DNA of 14,616 bases from NCBI GenBank assembly GCA_037380725.1, contig JARRRL010000022.1, positions 1 through 14,616 on the forward strand, in the 5' to 3' direction. The notes beneath the pieces are model-generated. The model saw only the letters and a program-made list of their open reading frames with translations, was not told the DNA's origin and did no database searches. The position numbers and the translations under genes are program-made. Position 1 is the stretch's first letter, and every line of letters begins with the position of its first letter. Origin of the DNA: JARRRL01 sp037380725 (lineage in GTDB: Bacteria > Pseudomonadota > Gammaproteobacteria > Pseudomonadales > JANQJO01). Shown one piece after another: positions 7,802 to 14,616 of this stretch.

Positions 7802-7824
7802 TTCATTTTACCTTTATTGATTGC

Positions 7825-7863
7825 GGAGATATCTATTGCGCAGACATCTCAGGTAGATACTCC
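7825..7863 (-). other. Stem-loop between atpD and atpC
   Basis: On the minus strand GGAGTATCTA (7854-7863) pairs with TAGATATCTCC (7825-7835), giving ten base pairs with one bulged base around an 18-base loop. No U-run follows, so it is not an intrinsic terminator. It ends about a dozen bases before the atpC ribosome site, so an effect on mRNA processing or atpC translation is possible but inferred. Confidence 0.5.
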
Positions 7864-7878
7864 TATAACACCGTATAC

Positions 7879-9267
7879 TTAAGCCGTCACGAGCTTCGCT
7901 TTTTCAACCGCTTCCTCAACCGACCCCACCATATAGAAAGCCTGCTCTGGCAAGTCATCATATTTTCCGTCAATGATACCCTTGAAACCCGCTATCGTGT
8001 CTTTTAAAGAAACGTATTTTCCAAGGGATCCGGTGAAAACTTCCGCAACGAAAAAAGGCTGTGACAAGAAACGCTGTATACGGCGCGCACGTCCAACGGT
8101 ACGTTTGTCTTCTTCCGACAGTTCATCCATACCCAAAATAGCAATAATGTCCTTCAGTTCTTTATAGCGTTGCAACACCGTTTGAACGCCACGCGCCACC
8201 TCGTAATGCTCCTGACCAACTACCAATGGATCAAGCTGGCGAGAAGTGGAATCCAGCGGGTCAACGGCTGGATAAATACCCAACTCAGCAATCTGCCGCG
8301 ACAACACCACTGTGGCATCCAAGTGCGCAAACGTTGTAGCGGGAGAAGGATCCGTTAAATCATCCGCTGGGACGTACACAGCTTGAATAGAAGTAATAGA
8401 CCCGGTTTTCGTTGAGGTAATCCGCTCTTGTAAAACCCCCATTTCTTCCGCCAGCGTAGGTTGATAACCCACCGCTGAAGGCATACGGCCTAACAGAGCA
8501 GACACTTCCGTACCTGCCAAGGTATAACGATATATATTGTCAACGAAAAGCAACACATCACGACCTTCATCACGAAACTTTTCCGCGATGGACAAGCCCG
8601 TCAACGCAACACGCAAGCGGTTTCCCGGTGGCTCATTCATCTGACCATACACCAACGCGACTTTATCCAATACATTGGATTCCGTCATTTCATGATAAAA
8701 ATCATTCCCTTCTCGCGTTCGCTCGCCCACACCAGCAAACACCGAATAACCACTGTGTTCAATCGCAATATTACGGATGAGCTCCATCATATTTACGGTT
8801 TTACCCACACCAGCACCGCCAAACAGACCTACTTTCCCGCCCTTTGCAAAAGGACAAATTAAGTCAATGACTTTAATTCCCGTCTCTAGCAGCTCATTCG
8901 TCGCCGCCTGTTCAGCAAAAGTCGGCGCTTTACGGTGTATGGAAGAACGTTCACTTTCACCAATGGGACCGGCTTCATCAATAGGATCGCCCAAAACATC
9001 CATGATTCGACCCAGCGTTTCTTTTCCAACGGGAACTTGGATCGGCGCTTGTGTATTGTCGACTGACAAGCCACGCTTTAATCCTTCTGTACTGCCCATC
9101 GCAATCGTTCGAACAACACCGTCACCCAATTGCTGTTGAACTTCCAGCGTGGTCGCAGAAGCTGGCACCTTCAACGCGTCGTATATCTTCGGCACAGCAT
9201 CACGCGGAAACTCCACGTCGATAACCGCTCCGATAATTTGCACTATTCGACCGCTGCTCATCGTCAT
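7879..9267 (-). CDS. atpD: F1Fo ATP synthase beta subunit (catalytic)
   Basis: Beta carries the catalytic sites that make ATP from ADP and phosphate in the F1 hexamer. It has 462 residues (E. coli 460) and near-identical core sequence. Visible landmarks: the N-terminal barrel (GRIVQIIGAVIDVEF), Walker A GGAGVGKT (150-157, Lys156), GERTREGND with catalytic Glu182 and Arg183, LLFVDNIYRYTLAGTE as Walker B, the signature PAVDPLDSTSR, and the DELSEED loop that pushes gamma. Two in-frame ATGs (9267 and 9261) lie 4 and 10 bases after GAGG; the first is kept, but the second is equally possible. A small departure is GSLGKYVSLK, where E. coli has GSPGKYVSLK. Confidence 0.98.
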   Translation of the reverse strand: MTMSSGRIVQIIGAVIDVEFPRDAVPKIYDALKVPASATTLEVQQQLGDGVVRTIAMGSTEGLKRGLSVDNTQAPIQVPVGKETLGRIMDVLGDPIDEAGPIGESERSSIHRKAPTFAEQAATNELLETGIKVIDLICPFAKGGKVGLFGGAGVGKTVNMMELIRNIAIEHSGYSVFAGVGERTREGNDFYHEMTESNVLDKVALVYGQMNEPPGNRLRVALTGLSIAEKFRDEGRDVLLFVDNIYRYTLAGTEVSALLGRMPSAVGYQPTLAEEMGVLQERITSTKTGSITSIQAVYVPADDLTDPSPATTFAHLDATVVLSRQIAELGIYPAVDPLDSTSRQLDPLVVGQEHYEVARGVQTVLQRYKELKDIIAILGMDELSEEDKRTVGRARRIQRFLSQPFFVAEVFTGSLGKYVSLKDTIAGFKGIIDGKYDDLPEQAFYMVGSVEEAVEKAKLVTA

Positions 9268-9339
9268 TTGCCCTCAGCTGGTGGTTCTCAGTTTTCAAAA
9301 AATGTTAAAAAAATACTGCATGCAAACCGCGTTAAGTCG

Positions 9340-10203
9340 TCAACCAACCGCCGCCGCCCCACTGCAAATTTCAGCTAACTCTTGTGTAATGGCTGCTTGC
9401 CTTGCTTTGTTATAAGCCAGAGCCAATTCATCGATGAGTTCACCGGCGTTATCCGTCGCGGCTTTCATCGCCACCATTCGCGCGGCTTGCTCACAAGCAA
9501 TGTTGTCCGCGACGGCTTGATAGACCTGTGACTCAATGTACCGTAAAATTAAGGCTTCCAATATTTCCGTTGCACTGGGTTCATACAGGTAATCCCACTG
9601 GTGCTTCGACGCTCCCACTTCTGACTTCTGTACCGGTAACAATTGTAAGATTTCCGGTTGCTGGGTCATGGTATTCACAAATTCGTTGTATCCGATAAGC
9701 AAACGATCAATTTTGCCACGCTTATAGGCCTTCAGCATTACGCTCACGGCACCAATCAGCTGCTCCACCGTTGGCGCATCCCCCAAACCCGTAACCGCTG
9801 CGGCCACATCTCCTCCCACCGCACTAAAAAAACTCACGGCTTTAGCACCGACCAAACCAAACTGAACACCCACACCCTTATCACTGAAAGGTTTTGTAAA
9901 CGCCAAGACTTTTTTAAACAAATTCACATTGAGACCACCGCACAAACCTCGGTCGCTCGAAATAACAATAACCCCCATGTTTTGCAGGGGACGCTCAAGC
10001 AAAAAAGCGGGTTTGCTGTCGCTGGATGCGTGTGCGACGTGTGAAATCACCTCATAAATTTTCTTGGCGTACGGCTTGGAGGCCATCATGCGCTCTTGCG
10101 CCTTTCTCATTTTACTGGCCGCAACGAGTTCCATCGCTTTCGTGATTTTCTGTGTGCTTTTAACACTTCCAATCTTCGTTCGTATTTCTTTAGCGCCAGA
10201 CAT
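9340..10203 (-). CDS. atpG: F1Fo ATP synthase gamma subunit
   Basis: Gamma forms the rotating central shaft that couples the c-ring to the three beta sites. It has 287 residues, the same as E. coli. The N-terminal helix SGAKEIRTKIGSVKSTQKITKAMELVAASKM is described here by its key parts: IRTKI, KITKAM and VAASKMRKAQ. The central Rossmann-like part contains ISSDRGLCGGLN. The C-terminal helix ends with ITQELAEICSGAAAV, the family signature. The ATG at 10203 fits the family N-terminus. No good Shine-Dalgarno is visible upstream (AGTGA at most), unlike atpA or atpE, which may suit a single-copy subunit. It lies 84 bp after atpA. Confidence 0.98.
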   Translation of the reverse strand: MSGAKEIRTKIGSVKSTQKITKAMELVAASKMRKAQERMMASKPYAKKIYEVISHVAHASSDSKPAFLLERPLQNMGVIVISSDRGLCGGLNVNLFKKVLAFTKPFSDKGVGVQFGLVGAKAVSFFSAVGGDVAAAVTGLGDAPTVEQLIGAVSVMLKAYKRGKIDRLLIGYNEFVNTMTQQPEILQLLPVQKSEVGASKHQWDYLYEPSATEILEALILRYIESQVYQAVADNIACEQAARMVAMKAATDNAGELIDELALAYNKARQAAITQELAEICSGAAAVG

Positions 10204-10287
10204 AATACGTGATTCACTGTTGTCGGATTAGAATGGACGCCACACCCTGCGCGTCACGCCAGTTTCAATGAGCACCGCGGTTACCCG

Positions 10288-11832
10288 TTACCAACTTTCG
10301 TTGGATTTAAAGGTCTCCAATACGTCTTTAAATTGTTCCTCAATTTCATTATTCCAATTAGCCGAAGCATTGATTTCATCAAAAAACTCAGCACACTCCG
10401 ATCGAAAATAGTCGTGCAAAGCCGCTTCAAAGTCACCAATTTTATTTAACGCAATGTCTTTTAAATAGCCCTGATTGGCAGCATATAAGGACAAGGCCAT
10501 TTCAGCCACCGTCAGCGGTCGATATTGTTTTTGCTTCATCAACTCCGTCACGCGTTGGCCGTGCTCAAGCTGCTCGCGCGTTGCGTCATCCAGGTCAGAA
10601 GCAAACTGCGCAAAAGCAGCCAACTCTCGATATTGCGCTAATGCCAATCGAACACCACCACCCAATTTTTTAATTATTTTGGTTTGTGCTGCTCCACCCA
10701 CTCGAGATACCGATAAACCCGCATTGATGGCTGGGCGAATACCCGAGTTGAATAAATCCGTTTCCAGAAAGATCTGGCCATCTGTGATTGAAATAACGTT
10801 TGTGGGTACAAATGCTGACACGTCACCGGCTTGGGTTTCAATAATCGGCAACGCGGTCAACGAACCCGTCTTACCTTTCACTTCCCCATTCGTCATTTTT
10901 TCAACATAATCGGCATTCACACGAGAGGCGCGCTCCAACAAACGGGAATGGAGATAGAACACATCTCCGGGATAGGCCTCTCGACCAGGCGGGCGACGCA
11001 GCAACAACGAAATTTGTCGGTAAGCCCACGCTTGTTTTGTTAAATCATCGTATACAATTAACGCGTCTTCACCACGATCACGGAAATATTCACCCATCGA
11101 GCAACCTGAGAAAGGCGCTAAATATTGCATGGCAGCTGGATCGGATGCCGACGCCGCCACAATAATGGTGTGTGCCATGGCGTCGTGCTCTTCCAGCTTG
11201 CGCACAACGTTCGCAATGGATGACTGCTTTTGACCCACGGCAACATAAATACACGTAACGCCCGATCCTTTTTGATTAATAATTGTATCAATCGCTACCG
11301 CTGTTTTACCGATCTGACGGTCACCAATAATCAGTTCACGCTGACCTCTCCCAATGGGAACCATCGCATCGATCGCTTTCAAACCCGTCTGTACAGGCTG
11401 ACTGACCGACTGACGCGTGATCACGCCCGGAGCCACTTTCTCAACCGGCGCCGTGAGGCTTGCGCCCAACTCACCTTGCCCATCAATGGGATTCCCCAAA
11501 GCATCCACAACACGCCCAATTAATTCTCGTCCAATAGGCACTTCTAAGATACGGCCCGTACACCGCACTTTTTGGCCTTCCGCAATACGCTGGTAATCGC
11601 CTAATACCACGGCGCCAACCGAGTCACGCTCCAAATTCAACGCAATGCCATAATAACCACCTTCGAACTCAATCATCTCGCCAAACATGACGTCTGTCAG
11701 ACCATAAATTCGGATAATACCGTCCGATACCCCAACAATAGTACCCTCATTGCTGGCTTCTGCGGTCAGGTTCAGATCTTTGATTCGCTGCTTAATCAAA
11801 TCACTGATTTCAGATGGATCGAGCTGTTGCAT
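10288..11832 (-). CDS. atpA: F1Fo ATP synthase alpha subunit
   Basis: Alpha alternates with beta in the F1 head, binds non-catalytic nucleotide and supplies the arginine finger. It has 514 residues (E. coli 513). It starts MQQLDPSEISDLIKQRI, followed by the barrel segment ALNLERDSVGAVVLG (64-78). Walker A is GDRQIGKT (170-177, Lys176), with Ile where E. coli has Thr. The ALIVYDDLTKQAWAYRQ Walker B region and the PGREAYPGDVFYLHSRLLERA signature follow. NAGLSVSRVGGAAQ carries the arginine finger. GAGGT lies seven bases before the ATG. It follows atpH by 34 bp and precedes atpG by 84 bp. Confidence 0.98.
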   Translation of the reverse strand: MQQLDPSEISDLIKQRIKDLNLTAEASNEGTIVGVSDGIIRIYGLTDVMFGEMIEFEGGYYGIALNLERDSVGAVVLGDYQRIAEGQKVRCTGRILEVPIGRELIGRVVDALGNPIDGQGELGASLTAPVEKVAPGVITRQSVSQPVQTGLKAIDAMVPIGRGQRELIIGDRQIGKTAVAIDTIINQKGSGVTCIYVAVGQKQSSIANVVRKLEEHDAMAHTIIVAASASDPAAMQYLAPFSGCSMGEYFRDRGEDALIVYDDLTKQAWAYRQISLLLRRPPGREAYPGDVFYLHSRLLERASRVNADYVEKMTNGEVKGKTGSLTALPIIETQAGDVSAFVPTNVISITDGQIFLETDLFNSGIRPAINAGLSVSRVGGAAQTKIIKKLGGGVRLALAQYRELAAFAQFASDLDDATREQLEHGQRVTELMKQKQYRPLTVAEMALSLYAANQGYLKDIALNKIGDFEAALHDYFRSECAEFFDEINASANWNNEIEEQFKDVLETFKSNESW

Positions 11833-11866
11833 GAAATTTACCTCTGAATTAATCGGGTACCAATCG

Positions 11867-12406
11867 TTATGAAACCATATTGCACATCAAGCGATTTAAG
11901 CGCCCACGTATACTGTGGTCAAACACCAAATCACCCGCCTGAATGTACACCCCTCCTAACAGGGTGTTATCCACTTTAGCACAGAGCGTCACCACTGAAT
12001 TTAATTTGCTCTCCATCACCTGCGTTAAACTCATAAGCTGGGCTTCTGAAAGCGGAAACGCTGACGTTACTTCAACTACAGCAGAACGCTCATGAGCATG
12101 ACGATAAAACACGAACAGCTGATGCACGAACGGCAGAAGCGATAAACGACCCTTTTGCGCCATGGTCGAGAGAAAATTTTCAAGGCGTTCTGGCCATCCG
12201 TCGGTCCCGATCAAACGCTGCAATCCAGCCACTTTCTCACGAGCACTGCTGCTTGGATGACTCAACCATCTCTTCACGTCATCAACACGCGATAATGCCG
12301 CTAAGCATCCCAAGCACGATTCCCACTCTTGCAATACCGAACCAGCGAGTGCAAATTCAAACGCCGCTTTTGCGTAAGGTCGAGCAACCGTCAACGGCTC
12401 CGTCAT
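11867..12406 (-). CDS. atpH: F1Fo ATP synthase delta subunit
   Basis: Delta (OSCP homologue) ties the top of F1 to the b-subunit stator. It has 179 residues (E. coli 177). The N-terminal helical domain begins ARPYAKAAFEFAL, the usual signature, and the C-terminal domain has VEVTSAFPLSEAQL and the closing motif LLGGVYIQAGDLVFDHSIRGRLNRL. This subunit is normally the least conserved of F1, and the fit here is clear at both ends. The ATG at 12406 has AAGGTGA at suitable distance. It follows atpF by an unusually long 112-bp spacer. Confidence 0.97.
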   Translation of the reverse strand: MTEPLTVARPYAKAAFEFALAGSVLQEWESCLGCLAALSRVDDVKRWLSHPSSSAREKVAGLQRLIGTDGWPERLENFLSTMAQKGRLSLLPFVHQLFVFYRHAHERSAVVEVTSAFPLSEAQLMSLTQVMESKLNSVVTLCAKVDNTLLGGVYIQAGDLVFDHSIRGRLNRLMCNMVS

Positions 12407-12451
12407 GACTCGATCACCTTGTATTGACTACTCAATTTTTCGCCTCACCCT

Positions 12452-12475
12452 TTTGTTAGCCCGGTCGTTAGTCCG
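12452..12475. repeat. Degenerate 12-base tandem repeat between atpF and atpH
   Basis: Two adjacent 12-base units (12452-12463 and 12464-12475; minus-strand forms CGGGCTAACAAA and CGGACTAACGAC) agree at 9 of 12 positions. The CTAAC of the second also pairs with GTTAG at 12480-12484 to give a weak 5-bp hairpin with an 8-base loop. Confidence 0.4.
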
Positions 12476-12518
12476 ATTCCTAACTGCTTAGCTATCACAC
12501 CAACGCATCCACACCGCA

Positions 12519-12989
12519 TCACAACTCTTGCGCCAATTCCAGCAACAACTGATCATGATCCCGCTGAGTGACTTGACGCTCGAGAACACGCTCCGCACCC
12601 AGCACGGCCAATCCAGCGACCTGTTGACGCAAACTTTCACGCGCCGCATTCACTTGCTGGACCATATCCAATTCCGCTTGCGTTTTGATGCGCTGCGCCT
12701 CTTCTTGTGCTTGATCGCGCGCTTCTTCCACCAACTGGTTGGCGCGTTTATTCGCATGCTCAATCAATTTGGCCGCCTGAGAACGCGCCTCCTCAATCAG
12801 ATCATGTCCTTTTTGCTGAGCCTGTTTTAAATCATGTTCAGCCCGCTCAGCGTCACGCAATCCCGCAGCGATCTTAGCCTGTCGATCTTCCATCACTTTA
12901 ATGATCGGCGGCCATACGTATTTCATGCAGAACCACACGAAGATGAAAAAGGAGATCATCTGCCCCAATAGAGTGAGATTTAAATTCAC
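12519..12989 (-). CDS. atpF: F1Fo ATP synthase b subunit
   Basis: Subunit b dimerises as the peripheral stalk that holds alpha3beta3 against rotation. It has 156 residues, exactly the E. coli length. One N-terminal membrane helix (about residues 6-24, with the conserved FCMKYVWPP following) is followed by a long charged Ala/Glu/Gln-rich coiled coil. It ends with the delta-binding region (VLGAERVLERQV...LAQEL). The start is GTG at 12989, since the resulting MNLNLTLLGQ matches the E. coli N-terminus MNLNATILGQ and GAGGA precedes it at good spacing. It lies 42 bp after atpE. Confidence 0.97.
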   Translation of the reverse strand: MNLNLTLLGQMISFFIFVWFCMKYVWPPIIKVMEDRQAKIAAGLRDAERAEHDLKQAQQKGHDLIEEARSQAAKLIEHANKRANQLVEEARDQAQEEAQRIKTQAELDMVQQVNAARESLRQQVAGLAVLGAERVLERQVTQRDHDQLLLELAQEL

Positions 12990-13004
12990 ACCTAATTCCT
13001 CTTC

Positions 13005-13031
13005 TTTATCGAATAAAATTTATCGAATAAA
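13005..13031. repeat. Exact 13-base tandem repeat between atpE and atpF
   Basis: TTTATCGAATAAA occurs twice, at 13005-13017 and 13019-13031, with one A between (period 14). Each copy is itself an imperfect palindrome (TTTAT/ATAAA on either side of a 3-base centre). Together they fill nearly the whole atpE-atpF spacer, starting right after the atpE stop. AU-rich hairpins here could influence mRNA cleavage, but that is inferred. Confidence 0.7.
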
Positions 13032-13298
13032 TCAACCGAGCGACTGCTGCAGCAAGGCCACATAGGGGTTTGCGTATAAAATAATAAACGCCACACCAAT
13101 ACCAATCATGGGCACAGCATCAAGCAAACCCGCCACCAGAAACATTTTTCCTTGCAACATGGGAACAACCTCAGGTTGACGTGCGGCACTTTCCAAGAAT
13201 TTACCGCCCAAAATTGCAAACCCAATACCGGTGCCCAATGCACCCATACCGATCAGTACAGCGGCAGAGATGACGCTGAGCGCACTTAGAATTTCCAT
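13032..13298 (-). CDS. atpE: F1Fo ATP synthase c subunit (proteolipid)
   Basis: Subunit c forms the rotating membrane ring that carries protons. It has 88 residues (E. coli 79), the extra length being a C-terminal tail (YANPYVALLQQSLG). Two membrane helices are seen. The first has the glycine-rich GALGTGIGFAILGGKF, and the polar loop has ARQP (39-42). The second has GLLDAVPMIG with the proton-binding Asp60. The ligand set of sodium-type rings (a Gln in helix 1 with Glu-Ser in helix 2) is absent, so proton coupling is expected. A strong GGAGG sits four bases before the ATG, fitting a subunit needed in many copies. Confidence 0.98.
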   Translation of the reverse strand: MEILSALSVISAAVLIGMGALGTGIGFAILGGKFLESAARQPEVVPMLQGKMFLVAGLLDAVPMIGIGVAFIILYANPYVALLQQSLG

Positions 13299-13302
13299 TT
13301 TT

Positions 13303-13307
13303 CCTCC
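13303..13307 (-). promoter_or_regulatory. Strong ribosome binding site of atpE
   Basis: GGAGG followed by AAAA and the ATG, in the minus-strand context CTGGAGGAAAA. It is one of the best Shine-Dalgarno matches in the atp set, consistent with the high c-subunit stoichiometry. Confidence 0.6.
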
Positions 13308-13345
13308 AGCTTTTTGTCGTGGTCATTGAATCGAATGAACTGTTT

Positions 13346-13385
13346 ATACCTTAACCCTATTAACCGATACTTTTACCCTATTACC
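13346..13385. repeat. Imperfect 20-base tandem repeat between atpB and atpE
   Basis: Two units lie side by side: 13346-13365 and 13367-13385. On the minus strand they read GGTTAATAGGGTTAAGGTAT and GGTAATAGGGTAAAAGTAT, sharing the AATAGGGT core with small indels. The downstream copy runs into TATAAA, a fair -10 element, but no good -35 lies 16-18 bases upstream, so I do not call a promoter. Confidence 0.6.
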
Positions 13386-13421
13386 TTAGTGACACGATAT
13401 GACTCTTATTCTGACTCACCG

Positions 13422-14246
13422 CTAATGCGTTTCGTGAGCCATGTTCATATATATTATGGTTAACATCATAAAAATATACGCCTGTAACGTGATCACTAAG
13501 ATGTGGAAAATCGCCCAAGGGACACTGAGCGCAAACTGCGCGTAAAACGGCAGGCACGCAATCATAATAAAAATAAGTTCACCCGCAAATAAATTTCCAT
13601 GCAATCGCAACCCTAATGAAATGGGTTTGGCCAGTAAGCTTACCGTTTCCAGAATAAAATTAAAGGGGATAAACCATTTACCCAAAGGCTGCAGGGTGAG
13701 CTCCCCCACAAAACCACCGACCCCTTTCGCGCGTATACTAAAAATAATCATCAATACAAACACAGAGAAAGACATACCCAAGGTCACATTCACATCCGTT
13801 GTCGGTACAACCTTCATGTGTGATACGCCCAGTTCCAAAGCAATACGAGGCAGCAAATCAACTGGGATTAAATCCATCCCATTCATGAGCAGCACCCAAA
13901 CAAAAATCGTTAACGCCAAAGGCGCTACAGCGCGATTCGCTCCATGAAAACCATCCTTCACACTGTTATCTACAAATTCGATCACGATTTCAATCGTATT
14001 TTGCAAGCCCTCAGGCACTCCTCGAGTGGCTCGTTTTGCGATACGCGAAAAACATAAAATAAACAAGGCCCCTAAGCCAATAGACCACAACATGGAGTCA
14101 ACGTGAATGGACATAAATCCCATCTGAGTCGCTTCATCCGCTGTATGGGCCAGTCCCCAAGAACCATTTGGAAAACGACCAAATACAAGATTTTGTAAAT
14201 GGTGAGCGATGTATCCTGGTATAGTTTGTTCAGCTGAACCGGACAT
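13422..14246 (-). CDS. atpB: F1Fo ATP synthase a subunit
   Basis: Subunit a supplies the two proton half-channels beside the c-ring. From the ATG at 14246 it has 274 residues (E. coli 271), with about five or six hydrophobic membrane segments. APLALTIFVWVLLMNGMDLIP, DVNVTL and ELTLQPLGKW are family landmarks. The essential arginine is Arg214 in SLGLRLHGN (E. coli Arg210), and Glu223, His248 and Gln255 match other proton-path positions. His216 is unusual, because nearly all homologues I know have Phe or Tyr there. The frame extends to a GTG at 14255, but that codon overlaps the AGGTG ribosome site, so the ATG is preferred. It lies 123 bp before atpE. Confidence 0.97.
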   Translation of the reverse strand: MSGSAEQTIPGYIAHHLQNLVFGRFPNGSWGLAHTADEATQMGFMSIHVDSMLWSIGLGALFILCFSRIAKRATRGVPEGLQNTIEIVIEFVDNSVKDGFHGANRAVAPLALTIFVWVLLMNGMDLIPVDLLPRIALELGVSHMKVVPTTDVNVTLGMSFSVFVLMIIFSIRAKGVGGFVGELTLQPLGKWFIPFNFILETVSLLAKPISLGLRLHGNLFAGELIFIMIACLPFYAQFALSVPWAIFHILVITLQAYIFMMLTIIYMNMAHETH

Positions 14247-14252
14247 GGAAAA

Positions 14253-14257
14253 CACCT
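14253..14257 (-). promoter_or_regulatory. Ribosome binding site deciding the atpB start
   Basis: AGGTG lies six bases before the ATG at 14246. The alternative GTG start (14255) is part of this element and has no Shine-Dalgarno of its own. The 10-mer AATTAGGTGT that contains it recurs at the atpF start, where its GTG is the actual start codon. Confidence 0.55.
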
Positions 14258-14345
14258 AATTTCGCAATGAGTGATTCAATATAAATATCTAAATGAGTAC
14301 GCCTGGATACAAACGTGACGCCCTTAACCCTCTACGCCCATCTTC

Positions 14346-14616
14346 TTAAACCCCAACCTTCCTAAATCCCAACCAGGTGGACAGCAGTTGTGTCATCGCC
14401 ACTCCCAAGACCACCCATGGCAGCTCCAGATAATTTGTAGCCACAACGACGAGCATCAAAATAAGAAAGAACAACACTTTAAGTACTTGCCCTCCCCATA
14501 ATACCGCACACATTGCTCGTGCCTGGCGCGCACCACTAACTCGAAAATAACGTCGCGCCAAACAGCATGAGAAAACAACAATAAAAACCACACCAGACAG
14601 CACTGAAGTCAATTGT
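14346..14616 (-). CDS. atpI: ATP synthase accessory protein AtpI (partial, N-terminus beyond window edge)
   Basis: AtpI is a small membrane protein that helps assemble the c-ring and is usually the first gene of the atp operon. Eighty-nine residues are visible, with the reading frame open through the right window edge. The family is about 125 residues, so some 35-40 N-terminal residues are missing. A TTG at 14612 is inside the frame and is probably not the start. Three hydrophobic segments are visible, separated by a basic stretch (ARRYFRVSGARQARA). The AVLWGGQVLKVLFFLILML portion resembles the GEAxKVL helix of gammaproteobacterial AtpI. The assignment rests mainly on position before atpB plus this pattern, as AtpI is poorly conserved. 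It ends 99 bp before the atpB ATG. Confidence 0.85.
   Translation of the reverse strand, partial: QLTSVLSGVVFIVVFSCCLARRYFRVSGARQARAMCAVLWGGQVLKVLFFLILMLVVVATNYLELPWVVLGVAMTQLLSTWLGFRKVGV

Noticed and set aside
13032..13298. Long C-terminal tail of subunit c as a novelty.
   Set aside because: Tails containing NPF/NPY-like endings are common in beta- and gammaproteobacterial c subunits, so the length is not remarkable.
14247..14255. Upstream GTG start adding three residues to AtpB.
   Set aside because: The GTG is part of the AGGTG ribosome site that serves the ATG at 14246, and nothing resembling a Shine-Dalgarno lies before it.

Overview
Every supported gene in this window lies on the minus strand, so it reads right to left. 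Going downstream from the right edge, it holds the end of atpI, then the complete F1Fo ATP synthase set atpB-E-F-H-A-G-D-C (a, c, b, delta, alpha, gamma, beta, epsilon). These are followed by glmU and glmS (UDP-N-acetylglucosamine synthesis), zwf (glucose-6-phosphate dehydrogenase), and the start of uvrD (DNA helicase II), which runs off the left edge. The order atpIBEFHAGDC-glmU-glmS, together with E. coli-like subunit lengths and very E. coli-like UvrD, AtpF and GlmS sequences, points to a chromosomal housekeeping region of a gammaproteobacterium of moderate GC content. I cannot name the genus from sequence alone.

Region by region (plus coordinates): 1-2022 uvrD, missing its C-terminal tail; 2023-2271 a spacer with a candidate uvrD promoter and an unverified 34-codon hydrophobic ORF; 2272-3744 zwf; 3831-5666 glmS; 5699-7069 glmU; 7070-7372 a 303-bp spacer with hairpins, a short direct repeat, a palindrome and a possible glmU promoter; 7373-14246 atpC to atpB; 14346-14616 partial atpI. 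I see no tRNA, rRNA, CRISPR array, insertion sequence or phage gene.

The genes fit an ordinary core metabolic block. AtpI helps assemble the c-ring. The a/b/c subunits form the membrane Fo proton path, and alpha/beta/gamma/delta/epsilon form F1. GlmS makes glucosamine-6-phosphate, and GlmU performs the last two steps to UDP-GlcNAc for peptidoglycan and LPS. Zwf feeds the oxidative pentose phosphate pathway, and no pgl or edd gene lies beside it here. The essential catalytic residues I could check are present.

I found no evidence of a new system. The points worth a second look are small. Subunit a has a histidine where Phe/Tyr normally follows the essential arginine two residues later. The atp spacers are long, and several carry short tandem duplications or hairpins. 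The atpC-glmU spacer looks like a structured leader. A tiny hydrophobic ORF sits between zwf and uvrD. The uvrD promoter would give an almost leaderless mRNA.
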